A stretch of 64,000 bases of DNA from Chelativorans sp. AA-79 (GTDB lineage Bacteria > Pseudomonadota > Alphaproteobacteria > Rhizobiales > Rhizobiaceae). The stretch lies in assembly GCF_029457495.1 (NCBI RefSeq), contig NZ_CP120361.1, positions 1,504,001 to 1,568,000 on the forward strand. Reading direction: 5' to 3'. The translations under genes were made by a program, and so were the position numbers. Position 1 is the first letter of the stretch; the number at the start of each line of letters is the position of its first letter. The notes below the pieces were generated by a model. That model was not told the DNA's origin, did not search any database, and saw only the letters and a program-made list of their open reading frames with translations. Shown one piece after another: positions 28,368 to 37,221 of the stretch.

Positions 28368-28913
28368 TCAGAACAAGGCGCGCAGGCCGACATTCATGCC
28401 AAGCCACAGGTCGAAGATCAGATAGACGCTGGCCAGTGTGCCGAGCGTGAACAGCACGCTGGCGCGCAGGCCGACGCGCTCGATGAACAACAGCCCGGCG
28501 AGGAGAACCATGCCGGAGGCTGCCAGCAGGCCTATCCGGTCGCCGATGAGCACGGCAAGAAGGATGAGGCCGGTAAGTATGAATTGATCGTGCGTGACGA
28601 TGCCGCCCGGAATGGCACTATCGTCACGTTGCGATCGTCTCCGCGCCAGCGCAGCACCCAGATAGATCGTGTGGCCTGCGACGATGGCCAGGACGATGAC
28701 CGATAGCGAGACCGGGAAGAAGCCCGGCCCGATGGTGCCGTCGGGCTGGAAAAGGGGCAGGGCCAAGCCCTGGATGAATATCGAAACGACTATGAGCATG
28801 ATGACGAGGGCGAACACCAATTCGCCGACCGGCGGGCGCGCTTCGCCCGCCTTCGCGCCATTGGCGGCAAGGGCGTCGCGACGCCCTTTGCCGGAACCCC
28901 GCGGAGCGCTCAT
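28368..28913 (-). CDS. tctB: TTT transporter small permease (TctB)
   Basis: Protein of 181 residues with a polar basic N-terminus of about 28 residues and four transmembrane helices, typical of TctB. It includes the early helix pair around GLALPLFQPDGTIGPGFFPV, where the GPGFFP motif is the family landmark. It lies five bases after tctC and 30 before tctA. Confidence 0.88.
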   Translation of the reverse strand: MSAPRGSGKGRRDALAANGAKAGEARPPVGELVFALVIMLIVVSIFIQGLALPLFQPDGTIGPGFFPVSLSVIVLAIVAGHTIYLGAALARRRSQRDDSAIPGGIVTHDQFILTGLILLAVLIGDRIGLLAASGMVLLAGLLFIERVGLRASVLFTLGTLASVYLIFDLWLGMNVGLRALF

Positions 28914-28918
28914 TGCGC

Positions 28919-29869
28919 TCAGCCCCCGTTGCCCATGAGCTCCTGGAGCACGGCGCGGGTGGTTGCGATATAGTCGACCACCGCGTCGCCATACCGGAAG
29001 TTGACCGCCACGCCAATCCGCTCCAGCGCGGCCTTGAACTCTTCGTTCTGTTCGAGATTGGTCAGCGCCGTCTGCAGCCGTTCCTGCACCTCGTCGGGGA
29101 GACCGGCCGGTGCGTGGAGTGCCGACAACGATTCCAGCGAAACGTCGTAGCCGAGTTCGGTCATGGTGGGGACGTCCGGAAGGAAAGGGGACCTATTGGC
29201 GGAGGCGACCGCCAGCGGCACCGCTCCTTCGCCCACATAGGGAAGGATTGTGGTTTCGGGTCCGATATAGGCAGTGATGTCTCCGGCAAGCAGCGCCGTC
29301 AGGGCCGCGCCGCCGCTCTCGAACGGAATCTGTTGTGCCGTCACACCCGCCTCCTGGAAGAGGCGCTCTCCCGCAAGCTGCAGCGTGCTGCCGGCGCCCG
29401 GATGGCCATAGGTGATCCTGGTGCCGTTGGCCTTGGCATCGTCGAGGAACGCCTTGAGATCGGTGACGCCCGAAGCTTCGTTGACGCTCAGCGTTGGCGA
29501 GCTTCCGCCGAACGAGACGATGAAGTCGAAATCCTCGACCTTGTAGGCCAGGTCGGGGCGGCGCAGCGGCTCGGAGGTGAACAGGCTGCTCGGAGAATAT
29601 TGAAGTGTATAGCCGTCGGCCGCGTCGCGCATCAGCGCAGTGGTGGCGATGACGCCGCCCGCGCCGGGCCGGTTCTCCACGATGACCGCCTGGCCGAGTT
29701 CCTCGCCCAGATACTGCGCAATGACACGCGCTGCGGTGTCAGTGGACCCGCCCGCGCCCAGCGGCACACGCAACGTGATTTCCTTTTCAGGCCAAGACTG
29801 GGCGGTGGCGGCCGTCGCGCCCCACAACAACGGGACAGCGGCGGCAAATGCGATTGCAAGATGCTTCAT
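28919..29869 (-). CDS. tctC: TTT transporter substrate-binding protein (TctC/Bug family)
   Basis: Periplasmic receptor of 316 residues with a signal peptide (about 1-23, ending ATAAT-AQS). The Bug family signatures are present: WPEKEITLRVPLGAGGSTD at the start of the mature protein, the VIVENRPGAGG segment near residue 60, and TYGHPGAGSTLQLAGE near 150. The start at 29869 has GGGAGGAAAC. The Bug fold usually binds a small carboxylate through two water molecules; the ligand here cannot be named. Confidence 0.93.
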   Translation of the reverse strand: MKHLAIAFAAAVPLLWGATAATAQSWPEKEITLRVPLGAGGSTDTAARVIAQYLGEELGQAVIVENRPGAGGVIATTALMRDAADGYTLQYSPSSLFTSEPLRRPDLAYKVEDFDFIVSFGGSSPTLSVNEASGVTDLKAFLDDAKANGTRITYGHPGAGSTLQLAGERLFQEAGVTAQQIPFESGGAALTALLAGDITAYIGPETTILPYVGEGAVPLAVASANRSPFLPDVPTMTELGYDVSLESLSALHAPAGLPDEVQERLQTALTNLEQNEEFKAALERIGVAVNFRYGDAVVDYIATTRAVLQELMGNGG

Positions 29870-29917
29870 TGTTTCCTCCCTGTTTGACTGGTCGGCACGG
29901 CCGGCCACGTATTCGGC

Positions 29918-30946
29918 TCAGGTGTTGATGACGAAATGGTCGTCGCGGAAAGTGATGGTTTCGGCCGATGTCTTCTCGAGGTGGGCAATCTCCTCCGGTA
30001 CATCGGAAAACGGCGCGATGTATGGCTCCAGGGTTTCCACGTCGGGTTTCACGAAGCGTGCGGTCCAGCGGCGTTCGCCACCGCGGATTTCCAGCTCGAC
30101 GATCAGGCCCGGCCCGCCGGGATGCTTCAGCCGGGCCACGAACGGCCAGCCGAAGATCACCTGGCTCAAGCCATAGAAGAGCGGCTTGCCCTTGTAGACC
30201 TCGATCGGCTGGACGACGTGCGCATGCGAGCCGAAAACGGCATCGGCACCCGCATCGACCACCGCCCGCGCAACGGTGCGCTGATATTGCGCCACGTCGC
30301 GTTGCGACGACACGCCGAAATGGAAATAGGTGAACAGTAGGTCGACCTTGCCACGCAGCTCGTTCACATCCGCGACGAGTTCGGCCAGCTCCTGCTCATT
30401 GGGGTTCGTGTGCACGATCGCCGGCGCGCCCGGCAGCTCGATCAGGCGCGGATGCGGCTGATAGAATGTCGTGACGCGCAGCGGAATGACCCCCGCCTGG
30501 TGGTCAAGCGCCTCGTGTCCGTTTGGCCAGAAGACGGATGTCCGCGATATCATGCCGATCTTCAGCCCCCCGGCCTCGATGATCATCGGCTGCCGGGCCT
30601 GTCGGCGATCGAGGCCGGCTCCCGCATGGCCGATGCCGGCCCTGTCCAACTGTTCCAGCGTACGCTCGATCGCCTCGCGGCCGTAGGTGACGTTGCTCGC
30701 CAGGTTCAGCGCCTTGAAGCCCGCCTCGGCCAGGTTCGGCGCATGGCCCTCGCCCACATGGGTGAAGCCGGGCTTATAGAAAAGCTCTTCGGGCCGGGAG
30801 AGCAGGCCTTCCAGCGTACCGGCCGAGAGATCGAGTTGCGAAAGATAGGGCATCATCCTGTGGAACGGATTCCGGTCCGTCGGGAAATCGAGGAGGTTGA
30901 TGTCTCCAACGAACCCCATTCTGAACGCATTCGAATCCTTGACCAC
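29918..30946 (-). CDS. CapA-like metallophosphatase family protein
   Basis: Protein of 342 residues of the bacterial CapA (PGA_cap) family, a calcineurin-like fold. Metal-site motifs are visible: GFVGDINL near residue 11, and in the C-terminal half FTYFHFGVSSQRD and AVFGSHAHVVQPIEVYKGKPLFYGLS. CapA itself takes part in poly-gamma-glutamate export, but many relatives are soluble enzymes of unknown activity, and this one has no signal peptide. It is the first gene of the TTT operon, which suggests it acts on the transported compound rather than on a capsule. Confidence 0.8.
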   Translation of the reverse strand: MVKDSNAFRMGFVGDINLLDFPTDRNPFHRMMPYLSQLDLSAGTLEGLLSRPEELFYKPGFTHVGEGHAPNLAEAGFKALNLASNVTYGREAIERTLEQLDRAGIGHAGAGLDRRQARQPMIIEAGGLKIGMISRTSVFWPNGHEALDHQAGVIPLRVTTFYQPHPRLIELPGAPAIVHTNPNEQELAELVADVNELRGKVDLLFTYFHFGVSSQRDVAQYQRTVARAVVDAGADAVFGSHAHVVQPIEVYKGKPLFYGLSQVIFGWPFVARLKHPGGPGLIVELEIRGGERRWTARFVKPDVETLEPYIAPFSDVPEEIAHLEKTSAETITFRDDHFVINT

Positions 30947-30971
30947 AACGTACCTCTCTTTGTCCTATTAT

Positions 30972-30985
30972 CGGACTAACGTCCG
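30972..30985. promoter_or_regulatory. Inverted repeat before the CapA-TctCBA operon, candidate IclR operator
   Basis: CGGAC-TAAC-GTCCG is a perfect five-base inverted repeat in an otherwise AT-rich stretch, 26 bases before the CapA start codon. The location fits an operator overlapping the promoter, with the IclR protein of the same operon as the likely binder. This is inference. Confidence 0.4.
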
Positions 30986-31246
30986 TTATATAACATTAGA
31001 CAAAGGCGGACAGGTGCGTCAACAAAAAGGATGTCGGGCTCTAACCGGCTTTGCAGGCGATCAGCCGCGAATGTCATGTGCCGGCAGCGGCTTTACATGC
31101 AGGGGTGCGAAGAAGCCGGCGTGGGGCAGATGCGCAGGCCGCGAGCATCATTGCGGTCGATCATATGCGGCGAACAGGTGGTGGTCCGCATCCTGCGAAA
31201 GGAAGCAGCGCTGAATGCGTGAGCGTTCTCTACCCGGCCTGCCCCG

Positions 31247-31462
31247 GTGCGGAGCTCGGCTTCTCCTCTTCGCTGGGGGCTGCTCCTGGAGCGCGTGGGG
31301 CTTATCATCGCGACAATGGTGCTGATCGGCCTGGCCGCCTTCGCACATCCCAAACCGAATCCACGCCGCGTCCTCATCACGCTCCTCGTTCTGCCGCTCG
31401 CCTCCACCGCCCTGTTCATTTACGGGCTGCGCTTGCCCATTAAACCCGTGATCTTCGTCTAA
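31247..31462 (+). pseudogene. C-terminal relic of a TctB-like permease
   Basis: From about 31283 the frame reads as two transmembrane helices with the ending LLLERVGLIIATMVLIGLA and FIYGLRLPIKPV before the stop, which is how TctB proteins end. There is no credible start or first half; the DNA before it is not in frame with anything TctB-like. Only about 60 residues of an expected 150-180 remain. It is not a copy of the intact tctB at 28368. Confidence 0.55.
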
Positions 31463-31479
31463 GGGCGGGAGCCTTCTTC

Positions 31480-31812
31480 ATGATGGACACCTATCTCGGG
31501 CTGAAAGGCGCGGTTGATGGCGGCGACGTCAAACCGCTCGCCGTGGGCACGGCCAACAGGCAGGCCTTCAACAAGGACATTCCCACCTTCAAGGAACAGG
31601 ACGTCGAGGATCTGGAACTGGCGGCCTGGTTCGCGTTCGCCGCGCCCGCAGGCACGCCATCGGCACGTTCAACGCGGCGATCCTGGAGGTCACTGAAAAA
31701 TCCACGCGTCGTCGCGACGGTCGAAGCTCAGGGCGAGATCGTCGGCAGTACACCGCAGGAACTCGGTGCGCGGGTTGCCAAGGAAGTCGACATGTGGGCC
31801 CAGGTGGCTACA
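31480..31812 (+). pseudogene. C-terminal relic of a TctC/Bug-family binding protein, frameshifted
   Basis: The frame contains VKPLAVGTANRQAFNKDIPT, then LAAWFAFAAPAGTP, and, after a switch to another frame for about 20 codons (TFNAAILEVTEK) and back, NPRVVATVEAQGEIVGSTPQ and EVDMWAQVA. These are, in order, the C-terminal elements of a Bug-family receptor. The signal peptide and the first two thirds are gone, and the frameshifts confirm decay. It directly follows the TctB relic, so together they are the remains of a second TTT system. Confidence 0.75.
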
Positions 31813-32179
31813 AAGGCGGGGGGTCGAATAGTCTGCGTCCGCCCCCACCCTTTCGGGCATGCTCCTGCCAACGGCGGGCAAGCTCGATCGGCACCTGCGA
31901 GACGGCTTCCGGCAGAATGCCGACGCAGCGCGCGCCAAGCAGCTCGACCACCTTGTCGGCCATCGCGCGGCGGCCGGGCGTGCAGACCACCAGCGCACGG
32001 ATTGCACCGAGGCGTTCAACCTCGCGGGCGGTCTCGCCCGCCTTACCCGCGCCGAAAATGATGCGCGGAGGCGTGGCGTTGTAGACGTCGCCGGGAAGGT
32101 CGAAGGAAGAGGGAATATTGGGCACAGGAGGCGAGTTCTGCGCGTCATCTTTACCAATCCACCACCGTGCCATCACCAA
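31808..32179 (-). pseudogene. N-terminal fragment of maleylacetate reductase
   Basis: The segment PPRIIFGAGKAGETAREVE, then RALVVCTPGRRAMADKV, matches the start of maleylacetate reductases (iron-containing alcohol dehydrogenase fold), which reduce maleylacetate to 3-oxoadipate in aromatic degradation. About 90 of roughly 350 residues remain; homology stops near 31878, where the sequence runs tail-to-tail into the TctC relic. A short minus-strand frame just upstream (32151-32339, ending DGTVVDW) may be the end of a neighbouring gene of the same lost cluster, but I cannot identify it. Confidence 0.7.
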
Positions 32180-32342
32180 GCACCGCCCCTTGCGTGTGGA
32201 TCACCTCGGGCTTGAAAGGATGCTTGGCCGCTTCCTTCTCGTTGATCTCGACGCCAAGGGCCCGGCACCCGACATTTCCTCCGCGTATGACTGACATGGA
32301 GCGGAAGCTCCAGGGGGCGAAAACAGTGGCCATGTTCACACC

Positions 32343-33248
32343 TTAAAGCGTCGGCATGCACGAGCGCAGGTAGGTGCTGAATTCTTCCATGGGGGCGGAG
32401 CGGGGCCGGCGCTGGGAGGAGATCAGGCGGATCTGGAAGACGAGATCGGGCGCGTCGAGATCGATGATGCTCAACAGGCCCGCGGCGACGTCGGCCTCGA
32501 CGCTCTTTTCCGGCGAGCAGGAAAGGCCGACGCCCGCGGCAACCAGCTCGCGTAGGAATTGATATTCCGTCGCCTGCGCCACCACCTGGATGTCGTTGAT
32601 GCCGGCGCTCTTGAGCAGCCGCTGCACGGCGCGGCCGAAGAGTGTTCCCGGTGGGGGGCCGACGAAGCCGTATCGCGCCACCTCGCCGGGCTTGACCTTG
32701 CGCCGTCCGACGAGGGGATGGCCGGACCCGGCGACGATCTGAAGACGCTGCGCACCGATCACCTCCGAATGCACGCCGCGCATCTCCTCGTTGCTCAGGA
32801 AACAGCCGATATCGGCGATGCCGTCCCGCACCTCCTCGACCACGTCCTCCTGCTTGCCGATCCGCACGATGAGGCGGATCTCGCGGTGCGTGAGCGCGAA
32901 GCGCGTGATGGGCTCCTTGAGCACGAAGTTCGCGAGCGAGCGCTGGCAGGAGAGCACGAGTTCGGTCCCCGCCGAGGTGCGCAGGCTCACGATGTCGGCC
33001 CGCAAATCGTCGGCTTCGGCGAGAAGCTCCCGGGCGTGATCGCGAACGCTTCTGCCTAGGTCGGTCAGGACGGGCCTGCTGCCGCGGCGGCGGCGGAAGA
33101 CCGCGCCACCGACCTGATGCTCCAGGCTGCGTATATGGGCGCTGACCGACGGCTGGGCGATGTCGAGCTTGTCGGCCGCGCGCGAAAAGCTCTCCGCCTC
33201 GGCGACCGCCAGGAACACTTCGAGCCGGCGAAGGGTGACATTGATCAT
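32343..33248 (-). CDS. LysR-family transcriptional regulator
   Basis: Standard LysR regulator of about 301 residues. The helix-turn-helix is at about residues 12-60 (FSRAADKLDIAQPSVSAHIRSLE) with the FRRRRGSRPVLTDLG strand after it, then the effector domain. I prefer the start at 33248 over the Met six codons upstream, because an inverted repeat that looks like its operator covers the upstream Met. It is divergent from hyuA, so it most likely controls the ten-gene hyu operon in response to its substrate. Confidence 0.88.
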   Translation of the reverse strand: MINVTLRRLEVFLAVAEAESFSRAADKLDIAQPSVSAHIRSLEHQVGGAVFRRRRGSRPVLTDLGRSVRDHARELLAEADDLRADIVSLRTSAGTELVLSCQRSLANFVLKEPITRFALTHREIRLIVRIGKQEDVVEEVRDGIADIGCFLSNEEMRGVHSEVIGAQRLQIVAGSGHPLVGRRKVKPGEVARYGFVGPPPGTLFGRAVQRLLKSAGINDIQVVAQATEYQFLRELVAAGVGLSCSPEKSVEADVAAGLLSIIDLDAPDLVFQIRLISSQRRPRSAPMEEFSTYLRSCMPTL

Positions 33249-33255
33249 AGGGAAA

Positions 33256-33285
33256 GTTATAGTCATAACACTATCAAAGGTATAG
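33256..33285. promoter_or_regulatory. Nested inverted repeats, candidate LysR operator for the hyu operon
   Basis: Three overlapping inverted repeats: GTTAT-N4-ATAAC (33256-33269), ATAGT-N6-ACTAT (33259-33274) and CTAT-N7-ATAG (33271-33285). Such clustered AT-rich dyads between divergent LysR and target genes are typical of LysR recognition and activation sites. Binding is inferred. Confidence 0.5.
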
Positions 33286-33424
33286 CCCTCCGGCCCGTTG
33301 CTTGAGCCCCGCCCCGGTGCGACGCTTCTCAGGCCGCGGGAGGACGGCAGAGGTTTCGTAGCCGCCTGGGCGTCTGTTCCTCCCGCCTTCCACTCATGCG
33401 AGCCGGACAGGGAGCAGAACGAAC

Positions 33425-35476
33425 GTGAACATCGTCGGCGTCGATATCGGAGGAACCTTCACCGATCTGGTGGGATATGTCGGCGGGCACATCGTCACAT
33501 CGAAGACCTCGACCGTCCCCGCCGATCCGACAAAGGGTATCGCCACCAGCCTCGACCTGGCCGGATGCGAGACCGGGTCCGTCGACGAGCTTCTTCACGG
33601 CTCGACCATCGCCATCAACACGGTGCTGGAGCGCAAGGGTGCGCGCACCGCGCTTCTGACCACCACCGGCTTCCGCGATGTCTACGCCATCGGCCGGTCG
33701 AACCGCATTGAAGCCTTCAACCTATTCTTCGAGCGCCCCGTGCCGCTGGTGCCGCGCGACCTCACTTTCGAGGTCCGCGAACGCATCTTGGCGACAGGTG
33801 AGGTGCTTGAGCCGCTCGACGAAAAAACGCTCGACGAGGCGGTCGCCTGGGTCGACGGGATGGGCGTGGAAGCGGTCGCCGTCTGTCTGCTTCACGCCTA
33901 CGTCAATCCCGAGCACGAGAGGCGCATCGGCGCGGCGCTGCGCCAGCGGCGACCCGATCTCTTCATCACCCTGTCGCACGAGATCCTGCGTGAATACCGC
34001 GAATACGAGCGCACCTCCACCACGGTTCTGAATGCCTTCGTGGGGCCGCGCGTCGGCGGCTATCTGCGCCGTCTCGACGGCTATTTGCGCGATGCCTCCT
34101 TCGGCGGCAAGGTGCACATCATGCGCTCCAACGGCGGCGTCATGTCGCTCAGGCTGGCGCAGGAGCAACCTGTGTCCATGATGGAGTCCGGCCCCGTCGC
34201 CGGCATGATCGGCGCCGGCCGCCTGTCGAAGCTGCTTGGGCTGGAGCGCTGCGTCGGCTTCGACATGGGCGGCACGACCGCGAAGTCGAGCCTCCTGACC
34301 GGCGGCGCTCCCGTCATCGAAACCGGCTATGTGATCGGCGACAAGGCGACGGGCCAGCCCATGCAGTTGCCGGTGGTCGACATCGTCGAGGTGGGCGCCG
34401 GCGGCGGCTCCATCGCCTGGGTCGACAAGACGGGCGGGCTGCATGTCGGGCCGCAGAGCGTCGGCGCGGACCCCGGACCGGCCTGCTACGGCAAGGGCTC
34501 GGCCGACCCGGTGGTGACCGATGCCGATCTCCTTCTCGGCCGCATCAACCCGCGGCGCTTTCTCAATGGCGGCATGGCGCTCGATGTCGAGGCCGCACGC
34601 CGCGCCATGCAGGAAAAGGTTGCCGGCCCGCTTGCACTCAGCGTGCCGCAGGCCGCGCATGGCGTGGTCCGCATCGCCGACGCCTCCATGTCGCTCTCCG
34701 TGCGCGCGGTGTCGGTCAACAAGGGCGTGGACCCGCGCGACACGGCGATGATCGCCTTCGGCGGAGCCGGCCCCCTTCATGCCATCTCCATTGCGCGCGA
34801 GATCTTCATCCCCACCGTCGTCATTCCCAAGCTGCCCGGCACCTTCTCCGCGCTCGGCATGCTGATGGCCTCGTGGCGGCAGGATTTCGTGCAGACGCTG
34901 ATCGGCAGAGTCGGCGATCTGCAGGCGAGCCATGTCGAGGAGGTTTTCGCGGAACTCGCCGCGGCGGGCCAGGACCAGCTGACGCGCGACGGCATAGACC
35001 CGGCCACTGCCGATTTCCACTACTACGCTGATCTTCGCTATGTCGGCCAGGAGCATGCGATATCCATCCCCGTCGAGAGCGCCGCGCTTTTAACCGGCGA
35101 GGCCCGCACGGTCCGCGACCGCTTCGACCGCGAGCACGACAAGCGTTACGGCCAGTCCGCCCCTAGCGAGACCATGGAGGTGGTCAGCCTGCGCCTGGTG
35201 TTGACGGCAGCCCGCTCCGACTCACTGGCCGAGCAATGGCTGTCGCAGCCGTGGACGCCCGACAGCGATGCCGTCACGGAACACCGCGATGTCGTCTTCG
35301 ACGATCCCGAGCGCCCGCTGAAAACGCAGATCCTGTGGCGCAACGCGCTGAAGGCGGGCGCGCGCATCGTCGGTCCGGCGGTGATCGAAGAACCGAACTC
35401 CACCATCCTCATTCGTCCCGACGACGAGGTCCGCGTCACCGAGGCCGGGCATCTCGTCGTCACGCTGAAATATTGA
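33425..35476 (+). CDS. hyuA: Hydantoinase/oxoprolinase family subunit A (HyuA)
   Basis: Protein of 683 residues, normal for HyuA. The N-terminus VGVDIGGTFTDLVGYV is the Hydant_A_N phosphate-binding motif; a second acetate/sugar-kinase type motif, GFDMGGTTAKSSLL, lies near residue 280, then VGAGGGSIAWVD and GADPGPACYGKG near 320-360. Relatives hydrolyse hydantoins, 5-oxoproline or N-methylhydantoin with ATP, or carboxylate acetone and acetophenone, always together with a HyuB subunit. It is the first gene of a ten-gene operon. The substrate is open; ring-opening of a cyclic amide is the best guess. Confidence 0.9.
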   Translation: MNIVGVDIGGTFTDLVGYVGGHIVTSKTSTVPADPTKGIATSLDLAGCETGSVDELLHGSTIAINTVLERKGARTALLTTTGFRDVYAIGRSNRIEAFNLFFERPVPLVPRDLTFEVRERILATGEVLEPLDEKTLDEAVAWVDGMGVEAVAVCLLHAYVNPEHERRIGAALRQRRPDLFITLSHEILREYREYERTSTTVLNAFVGPRVGGYLRRLDGYLRDASFGGKVHIMRSNGGVMSLRLAQEQPVSMMESGPVAGMIGAGRLSKLLGLERCVGFDMGGTTAKSSLLTGGAPVIETGYVIGDKATGQPMQLPVVDIVEVGAGGGSIAWVDKTGGLHVGPQSVGADPGPACYGKGSADPVVTDADLLLGRINPRRFLNGGMALDVEAARRAMQEKVAGPLALSVPQAAHGVVRIADASMSLSVRAVSVNKGVDPRDTAMIAFGGAGPLHAISIAREIFIPTVVIPKLPGTFSALGMLMASWRQDFVQTLIGRVGDLQASHVEEVFAELAAAGQDQLTRDGIDPATADFHYYADLRYVGQEHAISIPVESAALLTGEARTVRDRFDREHDKRYGQSAPSETMEVVSLRLVLTAARSDSLAEQWLSQPWTPDSDAVTEHRDVVFDDPERPLKTQILWRNALKAGARIVGPAVIEEPNSTILIRPDDEVRVTEAGHLVVTLKY

Positions 35477-35492
35477 CGGGCAGACTATCTCG

Positions 35493-37211
35493 ATGACCAA
35501 AGCCACCACCGATCCGATCACCATCGAAGTCGTGCGAAACGCCGTCGTGGCCTATGCCGACGAAATGGCCGACGTCCTGTCCAAGTCGGCCTACAACATG
35601 ATGATCTACGAGGTGCGCGACTATTGCTGCGGCCTGATCGACACCGATGGCCGCATGATATCGCAGAACCGCGGCGGCCTGCCGATCTTCCTCGCCGACC
35701 TTGGCGTGGCGGTCGAGGACGGGATAAAGCGTTACGGGCTCGACGGCTTCGCCGAGGGCGACGTGCTGGTGATGAACCATGGCCACATCTGCGGCCAGCA
35801 TCTCAACAATGTCGTGGTCTATGCCCCCTGCTTCCATGGGGGCGAGTTGATCGGCTTTGCGGCGAACCGCGCCCACTGGGTCGACATCGGCGGCGGTCGC
35901 CAGGGTTTTGGGTCGAACGCGACGACGGATATCTACAGCGAGGGTCTGCAGATGCGCTCGCTGAAGATTTACGACGCCGGCAAGGCGAACGAGACGCTGT
36001 TGCAGATCATCCGCGACAACATCCGCTATCCGGATGCGAGCCTCGGCGACCTGCGCGCCCAGATCGCGTCGTGTCAGGTCGGGGCGCGCCGGTTCGGGGA
36101 ACTCGTCGGGCGCTATTCGCGTGCCACCGTCGACGAATGCGTCGCCACCATCTGGGCGCAGGCCGACCGGCAGGTCCGTTCGGTCATCGAGAAGATCCCC
36201 GACGGCACCTATTCGGCCACCAGCTTCCTGGACAATGACGGCCGCGCGCTCGACAAGCCGCTGCGCATCAAGGTGACGGTCACGGTCAAGGGCGCGCGCA
36301 TGTCCGTCGATTTCTCCGAGATGAACCCGCAAGTCGACGGCCCGCTCAATTCCGGCCGCTCGGGCGGCATCGCCGCCGCACGCGTGGCCTTCAAGGCGCT
36401 CACCTCGCCCAATCTCGACGTCAACGAAGGCTGCTTCCGCTCCCTCGACGTGGTGCTGCCCGAGGGCACCATGCTGAGCGCCAGGCCGCCGGCCGCGCTC
36501 GGCCAATGGAGCATCGCACTGCCGACCGTCATCGACACCATCCTGAAGGCGCTGGCGCCCGCGGTGCCCGAGATGATCCCTGCCGCCCACAAGGGCGACA
36601 TGGGCGGCTGCTCGTTCTTCGGCTTCTACGGCGACGGGTCGCGCTTCCTGCTCATGAACATCTTCGGCGGCGGCTGGGGCGGCCGGCCGCATGGCGACGG
36701 CGCGTCCGCCTCCGTCTCCGTGTGCCAGGGCGACGTGCGCAACACGCCAGTAGAGCTGCAGGAGATCAAATATCCCTTTGTGATCGAGCGACACATGCTG
36801 CGCCCCGATTCCGGCGGCGCCGGGCGCTACCGCGGCGGGCTGGGCGTGGAGCTCACCTATCGCGTGCTGCGCGCCTGCAAGGGCAACATCAATTTCGATC
36901 GCACCGTCACCCCGCCTTGGGGCCTTAATGGCGGCAAGGAAGGTGCCGTCAGCCTGGCGATCATCGAGCGCGCGGACGGCAGGACAGAGAATGTCAACAA
37001 GGCGACCAATGTCGCCTTCGAGCCGGGCGATCGCGTGACCTTCCTGACCGCCGGCGGCGGCGGTTACGGCGATCCGCGCGAGCGTGACCGCGGGCTCTTG
37101 GAAAGCGACATCGAAAAAGGGCTCGTATCGGCCGAGGTCGCCCGCCGGGACTATGGGTTCGCGGCACCGGGTGAATCGGAGCCGGCGATGCGCCTGGCTG
37201 CGAATTCATGA
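35493..37211 (+). CDS. hyuB: Hydantoinase/oxoprolinase family subunit B (HyuB)
   Basis: Protein of 572 residues, partner of HyuA in an ATP-dependent amidohydrolase or carboxylase complex. The family landmarks are ADEMADVLSKSAYNMMIYE near residue 25, the GGRQGFGSNATTDIY stretch near 133, HKGDMGGCSFFGFYG near 366 and the C-terminal RVTFLTAGGGGYGDP. It begins 16 bases after hyuA. The complete pair without visible defects indicates an active enzyme. Confidence 0.9.
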   Translation: MTKATTDPITIEVVRNAVVAYADEMADVLSKSAYNMMIYEVRDYCCGLIDTDGRMISQNRGGLPIFLADLGVAVEDGIKRYGLDGFAEGDVLVMNHGHICGQHLNNVVVYAPCFHGGELIGFAANRAHWVDIGGGRQGFGSNATTDIYSEGLQMRSLKIYDAGKANETLLQIIRDNIRYPDASLGDLRAQIASCQVGARRFGELVGRYSRATVDECVATIWAQADRQVRSVIEKIPDGTYSATSFLDNDGRALDKPLRIKVTVTVKGARMSVDFSEMNPQVDGPLNSGRSGGIAAARVAFKALTSPNLDVNEGCFRSLDVVLPEGTMLSARPPAALGQWSIALPTVIDTILKALAPAVPEMIPAAHKGDMGGCSFFGFYGDGSRFLLMNIFGGGWGGRPHGDGASASVSVCQGDVRNTPVELQEIKYPFVIERHMLRPDSGGAGRYRGGLGVELTYRVLRACKGNINFDRTVTPPWGLNGGKEGAVSLAIIERADGRTENVNKATNVAFEPGDRVTFLTAGGGGYGDPRERDRGLLESDIEKGLVSAEVARRDYGFAAPGESEPAMRLAANS

Positions 37212-37221
37212 GGATGGCACC

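Noticed and set aside
32151..32339. Minus-strand frame of 62 codons ending DGTVVDW before the maleylacetate reductase relic
   Set aside because: It may be the end of a lost gene, but I recognise no family and it has no clear start, so it is only mentioned under the neighbouring relic.
33722..35056. Minus-strand open frame (444 codons) opposite hyuA
   Set aside because: Antisense shadow; hyuA on the plus strand is complete with family motifs.
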